Assembly (NCBI GenBank): GCA_021325035.1
Contig: JAJPHW010000076.1
Span: 1 to 40,665, forward strand
Length of the DNA stretch: 40,665 nucleotides
From: Terriglobia bacterium
GTDB lineage: Bacteria > Acidobacteriota > Terriglobia > Terriglobales > Acidobacteriaceae
Reading direction: 5' to 3'
The translations under genes were made by a program, and so were the position numbers. Numbering within the stretch: position 1 is the first letter of the stretch; every line of letters begins with the position of its first letter. This document shows positions 15,309 to 25,147 of the stretch, in pieces. Below the pieces are notes generated by a model. That model made no database searches, was not told where the DNA came from, and was given only the letters and a program-made list of their open reading frames with translations.

Positions 15309-17909
15309 ATGAGCAACTTCGTTCGTTGGGGATATGCCTTTCTCACCGTATTAACTTTTGGTTTTCCTCTTATTAGCATCGCCCAGCGCCTTCCCGGCGG
15401 AATCACACCCAGTCACTACAAGCTCTTCCTTGATCCCAACATCGCGACCCGAACTTTTTCAGGAGAAGAGACTATTGATGCACAGCTGGTTTCGCCTGCG
15501 AAAGATATCGTCCTCAACTCGCTTGACCTTGATATTTCGTTCGCAGAGATTACTGCCGCGGGCAAGACTCAACCCGCGAAGATTGTCTATAAAAAGGCTG
15601 ACGAAATGGTACGTTTCGAGGTCGCTGATGCCATTCCCCCTGGAGCTGCGCAGATCCACCTGAAATTTTCTGCGCCGCTGACCAATGGGCTACGGGGTCT
15701 TTATCTGAGCAAATCCGGGCGCAGGGAATATGCAGTCACTCAATTCGAAGGCACCTACGCTCGCATGATGTTCCCTTGCTTCGATGAACCCGGCTACAAG
15801 GCAACATTCGATCTCACAGTCACCGCAGCAAATGGCGATACCGCGATTTCTAACGGACGCATTATTGCCGATACGCCTATTTCGGGCAGCAACCGCCACA
15901 AGATTGTTTTTTCTACCTCGCCCATAATGTCTACATATCTTGTGGCTGTGGCCATCGGCGATTGGCAATGTCTTGAGAATACGGTGGACGGTGTTCCCAT
16001 CCGTGTCTGTGCGGAGCCTGAGAAAAAAGAACTTGGAAAATTTGCCCTCGATGTGGCATCACATTCGCTTGCTTTCTATAACACCTGGTATGGCATCAAA
16101 TACCCCTTCGGCAAACTCGATATGCTCGCCATCCCCGATTATGAATGGGGAGGAATGGAAAATACGGCGTCGATTTTCTACCGCGACTCCGCTCTGCTTT
16201 TCGATGATTCGAAAGCCTCTGTTTTCGAGCGCCGCAATCAAGCCGTGATCATTGCCCACGAAATCGCGCATCAATGGTTCGGCGATCTAGTCACTCCCGT
16301 CTGGTGGGACGACATCTGGCTCAATGAAGGCTTTGCCACGTGGATGGAATCAAAACCCATCGCCGCCTGGCACCCTGAATGGCATCTCGAAAATCAAGAT
16401 GCCGTCGCGGCGCAGCAGATCATCAGCCTGGATTCGCTGGGCGCTACGCGTGCTATTCACGGTAACCCAAACACGCCCTCTGAGATTAAGGAAATGTTTG
16501 ACGGCATCACCTACGAAAAAGGCGGGGCAGTCCTTTCCATGCTCGAGTCGTATGTCGGGGCGGAGACCTTCCGCAGAGGCGTAAATGCGTATTTGCAAGC
16601 ACATGCTAACGGAAATGCGACGGCTTCTGATTTTTGGAAGGCAATGGCACAAGCTTCGGGAAAACCCATAGATCAGATTATGCCCACATTTGTTTTGCAA
16701 CCCGGAGTGCCAGTGCTTACTTTGCACACGAGTTGTGCAGGAAGCAAAGGCGATGCGAGTTTCTCGCAACAACGGTTTCTTTTGTATTCGCGGCCCACGC
16801 CGGCGGTTGATACATCTTTGTGGCAAATTCCTGTCTGCATGAAGACAGCCAATCATGCAGCGGACCAGTGCATCATCGTAAAAGACAAACAGCAAGAAAT
16901 ATCACTGAATGCCTGCTCGGCCTGGCGTTTCGCCAATCGCGACGCCAAAGGTTATTACCGCGTGGCGTACTCGCCGGAAAATCTCAAACAGCTCTCAATA
17001 ATTGCTGAAGCACAACTGAACACGCCGGAGCGCATCGCTTTGGTCGAAGATGCCTGGGCCATGAGTCGCGCTGGCCGTTCGCCTGTTGCAGATTTCATGC
17101 AGCTTGTTCAGGCAATGGGCGGCGAGCGGGACCTCAATGTTCTAGATTTGTTTGCGGGTCATCTTGCCTATACAGAAACCGCTCTTATCCCATCCGGCAA
17201 AGAGCCGGCTTATCGCAAGTTTATTCAAGAGCAATTCACTCCCTTGTCGCAGGAAGTTGGGTGGACTGCATCGGCCTCTGACAACGACGAAATCAAGGCG
17301 TTGCGTGCCACTCTTCTGAGGATTCTGGGCGATGCTGATGATCCTGGCGCCGTTGCTACGTCGCGCGAGATCGTACGGCAATACTTGAAAGACCCTGATT
17401 CCGTGGATGGAACACTCGCGGACCCTGCATTTCATGTTGCAGGAAAGTATGGCGATTCGGCATTTTACGACCAGCTTTATTCGCGCGTTACGCAAAATTC
17501 GGGGTGTAATCTTTGCCTCGGTGCTTTGGCGTCATTTAAGGATCCTAATCTTGCCCAGCGTACGCTGACCCTTATTCAACAAGGAGGCATACGGCAACAG
17601 GCTTACCCGTGGCTCTTTTCATCCCTCCTCGTGAATCCTTCAACGCGGGATGTGACATGGACTTACCTGAAAGAGCATTGGAGTGACCTCGCCGAAAAAG
17701 TTACATCTTTCGGGGGACATGGCGCTGTTTCAGCCATGGGAGATTCGTGTTCGGAAGCTATGCATGATGATGTGCAACAGTTCTTTTCGACGCACAAGGC
17801 TCCCGGAGCGGAACGAGCAGTACAGCAAAGTCTGGAGCGCATAGAGGCTTGTATTCAATTTAAAAAAGATCAGCAAGCCAGCATGGCAGGGTGGCTATCT
17901 GCGCGCTGA
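15309..17909 (+). CDS. exported M1 family zinc aminopeptidase
   Basis: An 866-residue gluzincin of the M1 family. A signal peptide (1-26, ending SIAQ) indicates export, unlike cytoplasmic PepN. The exopeptidase motif is GGMEN (281-285). The zinc site is HEIAH (317-321) with Glu340 in WLNEGFATW, the exact HExxH-18-E spacing. A helical C-terminal ERAP1-like domain follows from about 520. The frame is open upstream, but the ATG at 15309, about ten bases after an AAGGA, starts directly at the signal peptide. Its last 15 bases overlap the VanZ-like gene on the other strand. Likely role: trimming peptides in the periplasm or outside the cell. Confidence 0.95.
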   Translation: MSNFVRWGYAFLTVLTFGFPLISIAQRLPGGITPSHYKLFLDPNIATRTFSGEETIDAQLVSPAKDIVLNSLDLDISFAEITAAGKTQPAKIVYKKADEMVRFEVADAIPPGAAQIHLKFSAPLTNGLRGLYLSKSGRREYAVTQFEGTYARMMFPCFDEPGYKATFDLTVTAANGDTAISNGRIIADTPISGSNRHKIVFSTSPIMSTYLVAVAIGDWQCLENTVDGVPIRVCAEPEKKELGKFALDVASHSLAFYNTWYGIKYPFGKLDMLAIPDYEWGGMENTASIFYRDSALLFDDSKASVFERRNQAVIIAHEIAHQWFGDLVTPVWWDDIWLNEGFATWMESKPIAAWHPEWHLENQDAVAAQQIISLDSLGATRAIHGNPNTPSEIKEMFDGITYEKGGAVLSMLESYVGAETFRRGVNAYLQAHANGNATASDFWKAMAQASGKPIDQIMPTFVLQPGVPVLTLHTSCAGSKGDASFSQQRFLLYSRPTPAVDTSLWQIPVCMKTANHAADQCIIVKDKQQEISLNACSAWRFANRDAKGYYRVAYSPENLKQLSIIAEAQLNTPERIALVEDAWAMSRAGRSPVADFMQLVQAMGGERDLNVLDLFAGHLAYTETALIPSGKEPAYRKFIQEQFTPLSQEVGWTASASDNDEIKALRATLLRILGDADDPGAVATSREIVRQYLKDPDSVDGTLADPAFHVAGKYGDSAFYDQLYSRVTQNSGCNLCLGALASFKDPNLAQRTLTLIQQGGIRQQAYPWLFSSLLVNPSTRDVTWTYLKEHWSDLAEKVTSFGGHGAVSAMGDSCSEAMHDDVQQFFSTHKAPGAERAVQQSLERIEACIQFKKDQQASMAGWLSAR

Positions 17910-18365
17910 TTTTGACGATATCCGAGAAAGAATAAAGATCAATATCTGAGCGGTGAGTGCGGCACTGCTATCCAATACGACATCATGCACAGTACCGGTG
18001 CGCCCCGGAATAAAAGTCTGATGCCATTCGTCCATGCTGGCTATGAAAGTCGTCATCAGCCACGCAACCCATGCCCATCTTAGCGCCCAACGTCCGCTTC
18101 CGAATTGTGGCAATGTTGCCCGCCACGAGCGGAAGAGCAAAAAACTCATCGTGAAATAGCCGACGAAATGTCCGCTCTTGCGGATGTAAAAATTCCAAAC
18201 CAGAAATCGGGCGCGGGTGACGCCAAAAAGAAAGTGGCAGATTGGGTAGAGAAATCGACCTGTATTCGCAGCCGACAACCAAGCCGTGGATTCAATCGCT
18301 ATCAGTCCCATCCAGATCAGCGATGGAATCCAGGCTTTTAAAACTTCTTTTTGCCGCGGGGTCAC
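17895..18365 (-). CDS. VanZ-like membrane protein
   Basis: A 156-residue integral membrane protein with about four helices. It has the VanZ signature: an RKSGHFVGYFTMSFLLFRSW segment and DEWHQTFIPGRTGTVHDVVLDSSAAL. VanZ-type proteins are linked to glycopeptide tolerance in enterococci, but most chromosomal homologues have no known role. The start is GTG at 18365, directly abutting the guaB stop codon (TAA then GTG), so translation is probably coupled to guaB. No alternative ATG fits the N-terminus. The 3' end overlaps the converging aminopeptidase gene by 15 bases. Confidence 0.85.
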   Translation of the reverse strand: MTPRQKEVLKAWIPSLIWMGLIAIESTAWLSAANTGRFLYPICHFLFGVTRARFLVWNFYIRKSGHFVGYFTMSFLLFRSWRATLPQFGSGRWALRWAWVAWLMTTFIASMDEWHQTFIPGRTGTVHDVVLDSSAALTAQILIFILSRISSKSARR

Positions 18366-19877
18366 TTACTCGACCGCATAGTTGGGAGCTTCGCGGGTAA
18401 TCATGACGTCGTGCACATGGCTCTCGCGCAAACCCGCTCCGCTGATACGCACAAAGCGCGTTTTTTGGAGCAAGTCAGCGATGGTGGCGCATCCGCAATA
18501 ACCCATGCCGGACTTCAATCCGCCAACCATTTGATTCAGAATGAGCGAGACCGAACCACGATAGGGAACTCTTCCCTCAACGCCTTCCGGTACTAATTTC
18601 GCCAAGCGGTTCGATTCATCACCGTTGATAGTCATCGCGGTCGAAGCATCGCCTTCCGTGCTTTGGAAATAGCGTTCGGCGCTGCCGCTTCCCGCTGTCA
18701 TTGCGCCCAGTGATCCCATACCTCGGTACGACTTGAAAGTGCGGCCTTGATACAGAATCAACTCGCCGGGGCTTTCATCGGTTCCTGCAAACAGCGATCC
18801 AATCATCACCGCAGCCGCGCCAGCGGCCAGCGCTTTCGTGATGTCTCCTGAAAACTTGATGCCGCCATCAGCAACGACGGGTACGCCCGAATCTTTTGTC
18901 GCGCGATAAGCTTCAGCAATCGCCGTAATCTGAGGTACGCCTGCCCCCGTGACCACGCGCGTCGTACAAATCGAACCTGGCCCGATGCCGACTTTAATGG
19001 CATCCGCGCCAGCGCGGGCGAGTTCACATGCACCGTCAAACGTCGCCACGTTGCCGGCAATCAAATCCACTTCCGGCAGCTTGGACTTGATCGCTTTAAT
19101 AGCTTGAATTACGCGCGTCGAGTGGCCGTGAGCACTATCAATAGCCAGCAAGTCCACTTTATTCTTCACCATCTCCTGCGCCCGCTCCAGATAATCTCCG
19201 GTTGCGCCGATCGCAGCAGCAACTCGCAAGCGCCCATGGGAATCTTTCGCCGCGTTGGGATACTTCAACTTTTTCTGGATATCTTTAACGGTGATAAGGC
19301 CTTTGAGCACGTAGTTGTCATCCACCACAAGCAGTTTTTCCACGCGGTGCTCATGCAAAATATTCTCTGCGTCTTCGAGCGTCGTACCCACCGGCACCGT
19401 GATGAGATTTCTCTTGGTCATCACTTTCTCGATTGGCACATCGAAGCGGGTCTCAAAGCGCAAATCCCGGTTGGTGAGAATGCCCACCAGCTTGCCATTT
19501 TTCGTAATCGGCACACCTGAGATTTTGTACTTCCGCATCATTTCAAGCGCGTCGCTGACCTTGGCGTCGGGTGACATGGTCACTGGATCTACAATCATGC
19601 CGCTTTCCGAGCGCTTTACTTTGTCCACTTCTTCGGCCTGTTGTTCTACGCTCAGATTGCGGTGTATTAAGCCAATGCCTCCCTGCTGGGCGAGTGCAAT
19701 CGCCATGTGCGACTCGGTGACGGTATCCATGGCGGCGCTGAGAATAGGGATGTTCAGCCGGATATTCCGCGTGAGCTGAGTCTGTGTATTGGCCTGCGCC
19801 GGAACCACATCGGAGTAGGCCGGCAGCAATAGAATGTCGTCAAAAGTAAGAGCTTCGGGAACTGGAAAATGAATCAT
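18366..19877 (-). CDS. guaB: inosine-5'-monophosphate dehydrogenase
   Basis: Oxidises IMP to XMP with NAD, the committed step of GMP synthesis. At 503 residues it is full length. The TIM-barrel start ([15 protein letters not shown]) is interrupted by a pair of CBS domains (about 95-205) and resumes with the NAD-side DSAHGHS. The catalytic loop is [11 protein letters not shown], with Cys304 as nucleophile, and the flap region contains GMGSLGAM. No strong ribosome binding site precedes the ATG at 19877. It is followed directly by the VanZ-like gene and is divergent from the glycosidase gene. Confidence 0.98.
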   Translation of the reverse strand: MIHFPVPEALTFDDILLLPAYSDVVPAQANTQTQLTRNIRLNIPILSAAMDTVTESHMAIALAQQGGIGLIHRNLSVEQQAEEVDKVKRSESGMIVDPVTMSPDAKVSDALEMMRKYKISGVPITKNGKLVGILTNRDLRFETRFDVPIEKVMTKRNLITVPVGTTLEDAENILHEHRVEKLLVVDDNYVLKGLITVKDIQKKLKYPNAAKDSHGRLRVAAAIGATGDYLERAQEMVKNKVDLLAIDSAHGHSTRVIQAIKAIKSKLPEVDLIAGNVATFDGACELARAGADAIKVGIGPGSICTTRVVTGAGVPQITAIAEAYRATKDSGVPVVADGGIKFSGDITKALAAGAAAVMIGSLFAGTDESPGELILYQGRTFKSYRGMGSLGAMTAGSGSAERYFQSTEGDASTAMTINGDESNRLAKLVPEGVEGRVPYRGSVSLILNQMVGGLKSGMGYCGCATIADLLQKTRFVRISGAGLRESHVHDVMITREAPNYAVE

Positions 19878-19940
19878 AAGTTGTGGCGGGAAGCCGTCTT
19901 TCTATTTTAGGGAGGGATGGGAGTTGAGGCAAATCCGGTT

Positions 19941-19967
19941 CGTCAAAAAGTTGACGCGTGCTATAAA
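19941..19967 (+). promoter_or_regulatory. palindromic operator and -10 box between guaB and the glycosidase gene
   Basis: CGTCAA-AAAG-TTGACG (19941-19956) is a perfect 6-4-6 inverted repeat. Five bases later comes TATAAA (19962-19967), a good -10 box for the plus-strand gene starting at 20000. The palindrome fills the -35 spacer region, the classical position for a repressor site. It could also act on guaB, which starts 64 bases away on the other strand. Confidence 0.5.
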
Positions 19968-19999
19968 ATTACCGCGTGGTTCATCTGAGGAATTTCGCC

Positions 20000-22177
20000 A
20001 TGTCAATTTCGACCAAGTTCTCCCCCATCTCATTTTTTTGTCCCATAGTATTAAAACGTTTCACTATTACCGTTCCAGCAATATTTTCGCTTCTCTTCGC
20101 GCTCCCACTTTTTGCACAGCAAGCAGTCATCGACATTACTCCTGGCCATTCGACGAATTCTTATAGTCCGCTTCGCGCACTCGGGTCTGCTGTTGATCGT
20201 GATCCGCTGAATTCGACGAGCACGCTGTACGATCCAGCGCGCGTGCAGCAAATGCTCACCGCCGGATGGGGCCCGGTCAGCTATCGCCTCAATACTGAGC
20301 TTTCCATTCAGGCGTGGCATTGGAATCCGATGGGCACGTGGAGCGATTCTTCGAATCAGCAGGGATACTTCGTCGGCTCGCCAACTGCCGGGCCGAATCT
20401 TCGCTCATTTGGCTACAACCTTCCTCACCGCGGAACCACGAGCAATTACGGCACCAGCGGCGGCTACTCGGTACTCGATGACGGCGACCTCACAACTTAT
20501 TGGAAAAGCAATCCCTATCTCGACGAGATGTACACGCATGAAGACAACTCGCTGCATCCCGGCTGGATCATCATTGACCTCGGCAACACGCTGCCCGTCA
20601 ATGCCATCAAAATCGCCTGGGCCAATCCCTACGCCGTCGATTACCAAATCCAGTACTGGACGGGCAACGACGCCATCGGCAATCAAGCGCAGGGCAACTG
20701 GGAGACATTCCCGGACGGAAATGTAAACGGTGCTACGGGAGGCACTGTCACACTACAGCTTACGTCGAGCTCAAAGAAAGTAGAGTTCGTGCGCGTTCTT
20801 ATGACGGCTTCGTCCAATACATGTGACACTCATGGCACGAGCGATCCGCGAAATTGCGTAGGTTTTACTATCAACGAAGTCTCTTTAGGCGCTATTAATT
20901 CCAGCGGCCAGTTCCAGGACTTCATGCATCACAGCGCCAACCAAAATCAGACGCTGACTTACAGTTCATCGATCGACTCCTGGCATGTGCCCAAAGAAAT
21001 CGCCACCGATGACGGTGAGCAGCCGGGCTTCGACCGCCTCTACAAGAGCGGCCTCATTCGCAAAATTCCGATGACCGTGCCCGTCGCCATGCTCTACGAC
21101 AATCCTGACAACGCGGCCAATCAAATCGCATATATCGAGAGCAAGGGCTATCCCATCCGGTATGTCGAATTGGGCGAAGAGCCTGACGGCCAGTTCGTCG
21201 TGCCCGAAGACGACGCTGCGTTGTACGTCCAGTGGGCGGACGCAATCCACAAAGTCGACCCCAAAATTCAACTCGCCGGCCCGGTGTTCGAGGGTACGAA
21301 CACCGACATCCAAGTCTGGCCGAACGCGCAGGGGAACGTTTCCTGGTTCAACCGTTTTCTGCGCTACTTGCAAAGCCACGGCCACGCGCAGGATTTAAAC
21401 GTGATGACCTTCGAGCATTATCCCTTCGACCCCTGCAATATGGCGTGGAATGATTTGTACTATGAGCCGCTCGCAGTCACCAACATCATGAAAGTCTGGC
21501 GGCAGGACGGCTTGCCTGCAAGCATTCCCATGCAGATTACCGAATCGAACATTGCCTACGACACTGCCATCGAATACATGCAGCCTTTCGGCGCGCTCTG
21601 GCTTGCCGACTACGCAGGTTCGTTTCTTACCGCGGGCGGGCAGGCGCTTTATTACTACCAGTGGGAGCCGCTGCCGATGTACCAGGGCTGCGGCGGTTGG
21701 GGAACTTTCGGCATGTTCAACGTGGATTCGACGTACAACGTCAGCCAGGTGACTTCACAATATTTCGCCGCGCAAATGCTGACCCAGCAGTGGTCGCAAC
21801 CGGTCGACAAGCAACACGCGCTCTATCCCGCGGTGAGCAACATTGTGGATGACAAAGGCCACGTCCTCGTCACCGTCTATGCCACGCTGCGTCCGGATGG
21901 TCAATGGGCCGTGCTGCTCGTTAACAAAGATCAGTTCACTCCCCACTCGCTCACCGTAGAGTTCCACAACTCGCAGGACAACACCGACCACTATTTCGCG
22001 GGCACGGTGACGCAGATTAGCTTCGGCTCCGACAATTACATCTGGCATCCCGACGGACAAAATGGCTATGCCGACCCCGACGGGCCCGCTGTCACTTCTT
22101 ATCCAAATGGAGGCGCAAGTATGGAATACACCTTGCCGGAGTCTTCGATTACCGTTCTTCGCGGTTCCGTTCAGTAA
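20000..22177 (+). CDS. secreted clan GH-A-like glycoside hydrolase with inserted discoidin (F5/8 type C) domain
   Basis: A 725-residue secreted protein. The N-terminal hydrophobic segment ends ALPLFAQ (about 39). A beta-sandwich resembling CBM32/discoidin lies at about 150-300 (DDGDLTTYWKSNPY ... PGWIIIDLGNTLPVNAIKI). The rest reads like a TIM-barrel glycosidase: VELGEEPDG with Glu394 as likely acid/base, and PMQITESNI with Glu515 as likely nucleophile about 120 residues later. A C-terminal beta-sandwich (ending SSITVLRGSV) resembles those of GH30, GH39 and GH51 enzymes. Family and substrate cannot be fixed by eye. The ATG at 20000 has TGAGGAA about nine bases upstream; a GTG 24 bases earlier is less likely. 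Confidence 0.7.
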   Translation: MSISTKFSPISFFCPIVLKRFTITVPAIFSLLFALPLFAQQAVIDITPGHSTNSYSPLRALGSAVDRDPLNSTSTLYDPARVQQMLTAGWGPVSYRLNTELSIQAWHWNPMGTWSDSSNQQGYFVGSPTAGPNLRSFGYNLPHRGTTSNYGTSGGYSVLDDGDLTTYWKSNPYLDEMYTHEDNSLHPGWIIIDLGNTLPVNAIKIAWANPYAVDYQIQYWTGNDAIGNQAQGNWETFPDGNVNGATGGTVTLQLTSSSKKVEFVRVLMTASSNTCDTHGTSDPRNCVGFTINEVSLGAINSSGQFQDFMHHSANQNQTLTYSSSIDSWHVPKEIATDDGEQPGFDRLYKSGLIRKIPMTVPVAMLYDNPDNAANQIAYIESKGYPIRYVELGEEPDGQFVVPEDDAALYVQWADAIHKVDPKIQLAGPVFEGTNTDIQVWPNAQGNVSWFNRFLRYLQSHGHAQDLNVMTFEHYPFDPCNMAWNDLYYEPLAVTNIMKVWRQDGLPASIPMQITESNIAYDTAIEYMQPFGALWLADYAGSFLTAGGQALYYYQWEPLPMYQGCGGWGTFGMFNVDSTYNVSQVTSQYFAAQMLTQQWSQPVDKQHALYPAVSNIVDDKGHVLVTVYATLRPDGQWAVLLVNKDQFTPHSLTVEFHNSQDNTDHYFAGTVTQISFGSDNYIWHPDGQNGYADPDGPAVTSYPNGGASMEYTLPESSITVLRGSVQ

Positions 22178-22197
22178 GAAGATTGAAAGCGCACACC

Positions 22198-22218
22198 CTG
22201 TCGTATTCGATACGACAG
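22198..22218. terminator. hairpin between convergent genes
   Basis: CTGTCGTAT-TCG-ATACGACAG is a perfect 9-bp stem with a 3-base loop. It lies 21 bases after the glycosidase stop and 12 bases past the stop of the opposing membrane-protein gene. Neither side has a T run, so it is a terminator or mRNA-end stabiliser of moderate strength. Confidence 0.5.
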
Positions 22219-22229
22219 AGCGAGCTAGA

Positions 22230-23138
22230 TTAGGCGCCAGCTCCGCTCAGGGGCATCACAGGAATCGGCGCGCTTTCGACGTAGGCGCTTTCCTGTTTGC
22301 GTTCATAAAATACTACAGCACAAGCACGCTGCCAGAAGCGCATCGTCAGCCATACAAATAGAGTTAACTGGCCGACGATGAAGGCTCCGAGCACGCTGCT
22401 TGGCGGGACAATCGAGTGCCAAAGCAGAAGCCCTATTCCGAGAAAAATGATCGCAAGAATCGAAATGAAAAGATACCCAGCCCACAATCCAAAGGAAGTT
22501 CTCCGGCGCGCAGGTCCAATGGTTTTTCTTGTCGCGTTCTGATCGCGCAAGACAATCTCCACTTCGGCCTGATCGAACCAGGCGCGGAAGAAGGTCATGA
22601 CAAGAAAAATCACCGCCAGGCAGATCATTTGCGTGTAGAAGGGAAGCAGTTCGTTCGTGCTGCTGTCCGCTGCTTTGACCAGAGCGTTCATGATCGCAAA
22701 CAGAATTCCAGTAGGAATGCCGGCGACAATCAGAAAGAAAATGTGAATACGGAAAAAGCGCCAGAAATTCGCCCCACATGCGCGGAAAAATTCCGGCCGG
22801 GGCAGCCGATGGTCTGAGGCATAGCCGAGAAATACTCCCGGCAAAAAGAACATCGTCAGCAGCATAAAGATAAATGCAAAGTCAAAGGCGGGTGTAGCCA
22901 TGGCTTGCATGGATCCCATTTCCGGCCGAACCAGTAAATTAATGAATGTCCCCAGATCGAAGCCATTGACCAGTTTGGACGAATAGAGGCTGTTATTCAT
23001 TACCCCGCCGGCATTGAGGCGAAAAACGGCGCTTCCCATGGAAGCCAGGGTCAAGTTCAGCAGAAAGAACCAAATCAAATAGCGCTTCGTACGCCTTAAA
23101 ATTCCCAATCCAGCGGACAGCAGATTTTTGTTGTGCAT
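22230..23138 (-). CDS. six-helix integral membrane protein coupled to an M1-type peptidase
   Basis: A 302-residue membrane protein with about six hydrophobic segments (near 20-38, 85-110, 135-160, 170-190, 220-245 and 255-275). A loop or pore-like WFFLLNLTLASMGS stretch lies early, and the C-terminal tail is short. I do not recognise a family. The start at 23138 has an ideal AGGAGA six bases upstream that overlaps the stop region of the upstream peptidase gene (eight bases between stop and start), so coupling is strong. A longer frame reaching 23201 lies inside that gene. It may anchor or assist the exported peptidase, or the pair may act in envelope maintenance. Confidence 0.75.
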   Translation of the reverse strand: MHNKNLLSAGLGILRRTKRYLIWFFLLNLTLASMGSAVFRLNAGGVMNNSLYSSKLVNGFDLGTFINLLVRPEMGSMQAMATPAFDFAFIFMLLTMFFLPGVFLGYASDHRLPRPEFFRACGANFWRFFRIHIFFLIVAGIPTGILFAIMNALVKAADSSTNELLPFYTQMICLAVIFLVMTFFRAWFDQAEVEIVLRDQNATRKTIGPARRRTSFGLWAGYLFISILAIIFLGIGLLLWHSIVPPSSVLGAFIVGQLTLFVWLTMRFWQRACAVVFYERKQESAYVESAPIPVMPLSGAGA

Positions 23139-23146
23139 AAGGTCTC

Positions 23147-25147
23147 CTAGATCAGCCATCCGGCGAGAATTTGTCCAAATAATTGCGTGATGAATGTCCA
23201 ATAATTACCCAGCTTTAAAGTCGCCTTGCTGTCTGGCTCCGCCGTCTTACTGTTATTGAAGAAGTTCCGGTCAAGCCAGATTTTGTGATCGGGATCTACT
23301 TCCGCGGACACAACTTTCGCTTTCTTGTCGTAGGTATAGCGGATCCAGCGATCCTGACCGTCCCAGTGCTCGCGGACGACATCACCGTTATCGAATTTGA
23401 CGGCAACATCTACTGGCATTTGGAAGTCGCCTTTGCGGTGAATCATGACTTGCGATTCATATTCAGTATCACCGGGTTTCTTACCTTCTTTGAATTCCTT
23501 CTTCCACCAGTCCACGGGATCGGAATCAACCTTCATTACTTCATAATCGAGTACATTTGTCCCATAGACGGCTTGATTGAAATACCAGCGCAAATCTTTT
23601 CCTGAAACTTCCTCAATGGTCTTCAGGAAATCTTCCGGCACAGGATGCGTAAATCGGTACTTCATGAAGTACTCGTGCATCGCTTTCTGCATGGTGTCTT
23701 CGCCAATCACGCTTTCCAGCGTGACGAGAACCGTCGCGGTTTTCCCATAAGTCACGCCGCCATAGGAGTTATAGCTGGCAAACAACCAGCCTTTTCGCGT
23801 CATTGGATCAAGATCAGCCACTGCCGCATAAGTTAGTCTTTGTTGTTCGCGTTCGCTGAACTTGATACGGGCAATGTTAAAGATGGACCTGTCTTTACCA
23901 AGGACGTCGTCGAGCACTTTTACTTCGGTGTAACTGTTGATGCCTTCGTCCATCCAGGCGTCTTCAAATTCATTGGTGGCAACCATGCCATACCAATACT
24001 GGTGGCCGAATTCATGCTCAATCACCAGTTCAGGTAAATAAATTCCATTCGGCATCCACCATGAGGTGCCCCCGGTGATGAACGTTGGGTATTCCATGCC
24101 CTCCGCCGCCGATCCCGGCTCCGGATCAACGAGCGTGAGCGTCTTATAGGGATAGGGCCCGTACCATTTTTCGAAGCGTGTCAGCGTGTTTTTCAGAATG
24201 TCATCATGACGCTGCCGTTGGTCCCAGTGTGCAGGCTGCATCATGATATGCAGCGCGACCGAACCCATTGTGCCTTGATAAGTGTCTTCAAATAGCCGGT
24301 AGCGAGGGCTCGCGGTCCAGGCGAAGTCGTGGATGTCGTCGCCATGATAAGCGTAGGTTTCGGTGCCATCGGAGTTCTTGGTATCGCCCACGCGCACACC
24401 GCTGGCGCCAACTACTTCATTTTGGGGAACAGTGATGTTCACGTCGTATACGCCAAAATCCGCAAAGAATTCGGTCGAGCCATGGAATTGATGGCAATTC
24501 CATCCGCCGTGAATCCACACGCCAACTTTGGGGAACCACTGTCCGGCAAGCAAGAAGTCGCGTTTATATCCAGTGCGTTCCAGCGTTTCGGGAAATTGAT
24601 CGTGAAATTTAATCTTGAACTGCACATAGCCATCCGCAGGAATCGGTTTCGGTAACTTGATTTGAATGACTGTCTTATCGTCCTTATTGTTGTCGTCCGG
24701 TTGGATGTATTGCAGTTGTGAAGTGAGGTCGCCCTGGCCAACAACTTCAAAGCCTTTGATTTCGTCAGAGCCGTAATTCTTGTCTTCCCATTTGTCGAAG
24801 GATGTGTCTCGCGTGCCATCGCGTTTGGTTTCGCGGATCCAAGTCGCTTTCGGCTGAAAGGCATTCAAATAGAGGTGGAATGGGAAGGTATCGAGAGGCT
24901 GTCCGCTAAGGTTGTGGTAAGTCAGCGTCTCCGAGCCGTCAAGTTGGTGCGTCTTGGGATCATACTTAGCATCGATCTCATAATGGACAACCCGCGTCGA
25001 TAATGGCGTGGGCGAATTGGTCGCCAGATTTCCGCTGGGAATCGAAAGCGATGGAACCGCCGCAGCAGGGGCGGTTTTCTGGGCAAAAGACGCAAGAGGC
25101 AGCAAGCAAACAAGCAAGCCGACGACAAATGGCAGACGGAACGTCAT
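23147..25147 (-). CDS. exported M1-like zinc metallopeptidase
   Basis: A 666-residue gluzincin shorter than canonical M1 aminopeptidases. Signal peptide 1-22 (ending SFAQ). The zinc site is HEFGH (378-382) with Glu401 in DAWMDEGINSY, matching HExxH-18-E. An EGMEYP motif (349-354) replaces the GxMEN exopeptidase motif. The C-terminus ends in a hydrophobic stretch (YWTFITQLFGQILAGWLI) that may be a membrane anchor, absent from soluble M1 enzymes. It shares little with the 15309 aminopeptidase beyond the fold motifs. It is first gene of a two-gene unit with the six-helix membrane protein. Substrates unknown. Confidence 0.92.
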   Translation of the reverse strand: MTFRLPFVVGLLVCLLPLASFAQKTAPAAAVPSLSIPSGNLATNSPTPLSTRVVHYEIDAKYDPKTHQLDGSETLTYHNLSGQPLDTFPFHLYLNAFQPKATWIRETKRDGTRDTSFDKWEDKNYGSDEIKGFEVVGQGDLTSQLQYIQPDDNNKDDKTVIQIKLPKPIPADGYVQFKIKFHDQFPETLERTGYKRDFLLAGQWFPKVGVWIHGGWNCHQFHGSTEFFADFGVYDVNITVPQNEVVGASGVRVGDTKNSDGTETYAYHGDDIHDFAWTASPRYRLFEDTYQGTMGSVALHIMMQPAHWDQRQRHDDILKNTLTRFEKWYGPYPYKTLTLVDPEPGSAAEGMEYPTFITGGTSWWMPNGIYLPELVIEHEFGHQYWYGMVATNEFEDAWMDEGINSYTEVKVLDDVLGKDRSIFNIARIKFSEREQQRLTYAAVADLDPMTRKGWLFASYNSYGGVTYGKTATVLVTLESVIGEDTMQKAMHEYFMKYRFTHPVPEDFLKTIEEVSGKDLRWYFNQAVYGTNVLDYEVMKVDSDPVDWWKKEFKEGKKPGDTEYESQVMIHRKGDFQMPVDVAVKFDNGDVVREHWDGQDRWIRYTYDKKAKVVSAEVDPDHKIWLDRNFFNNSKTAEPDSKATLKLGNYWTFITQLFGQILAGWLI

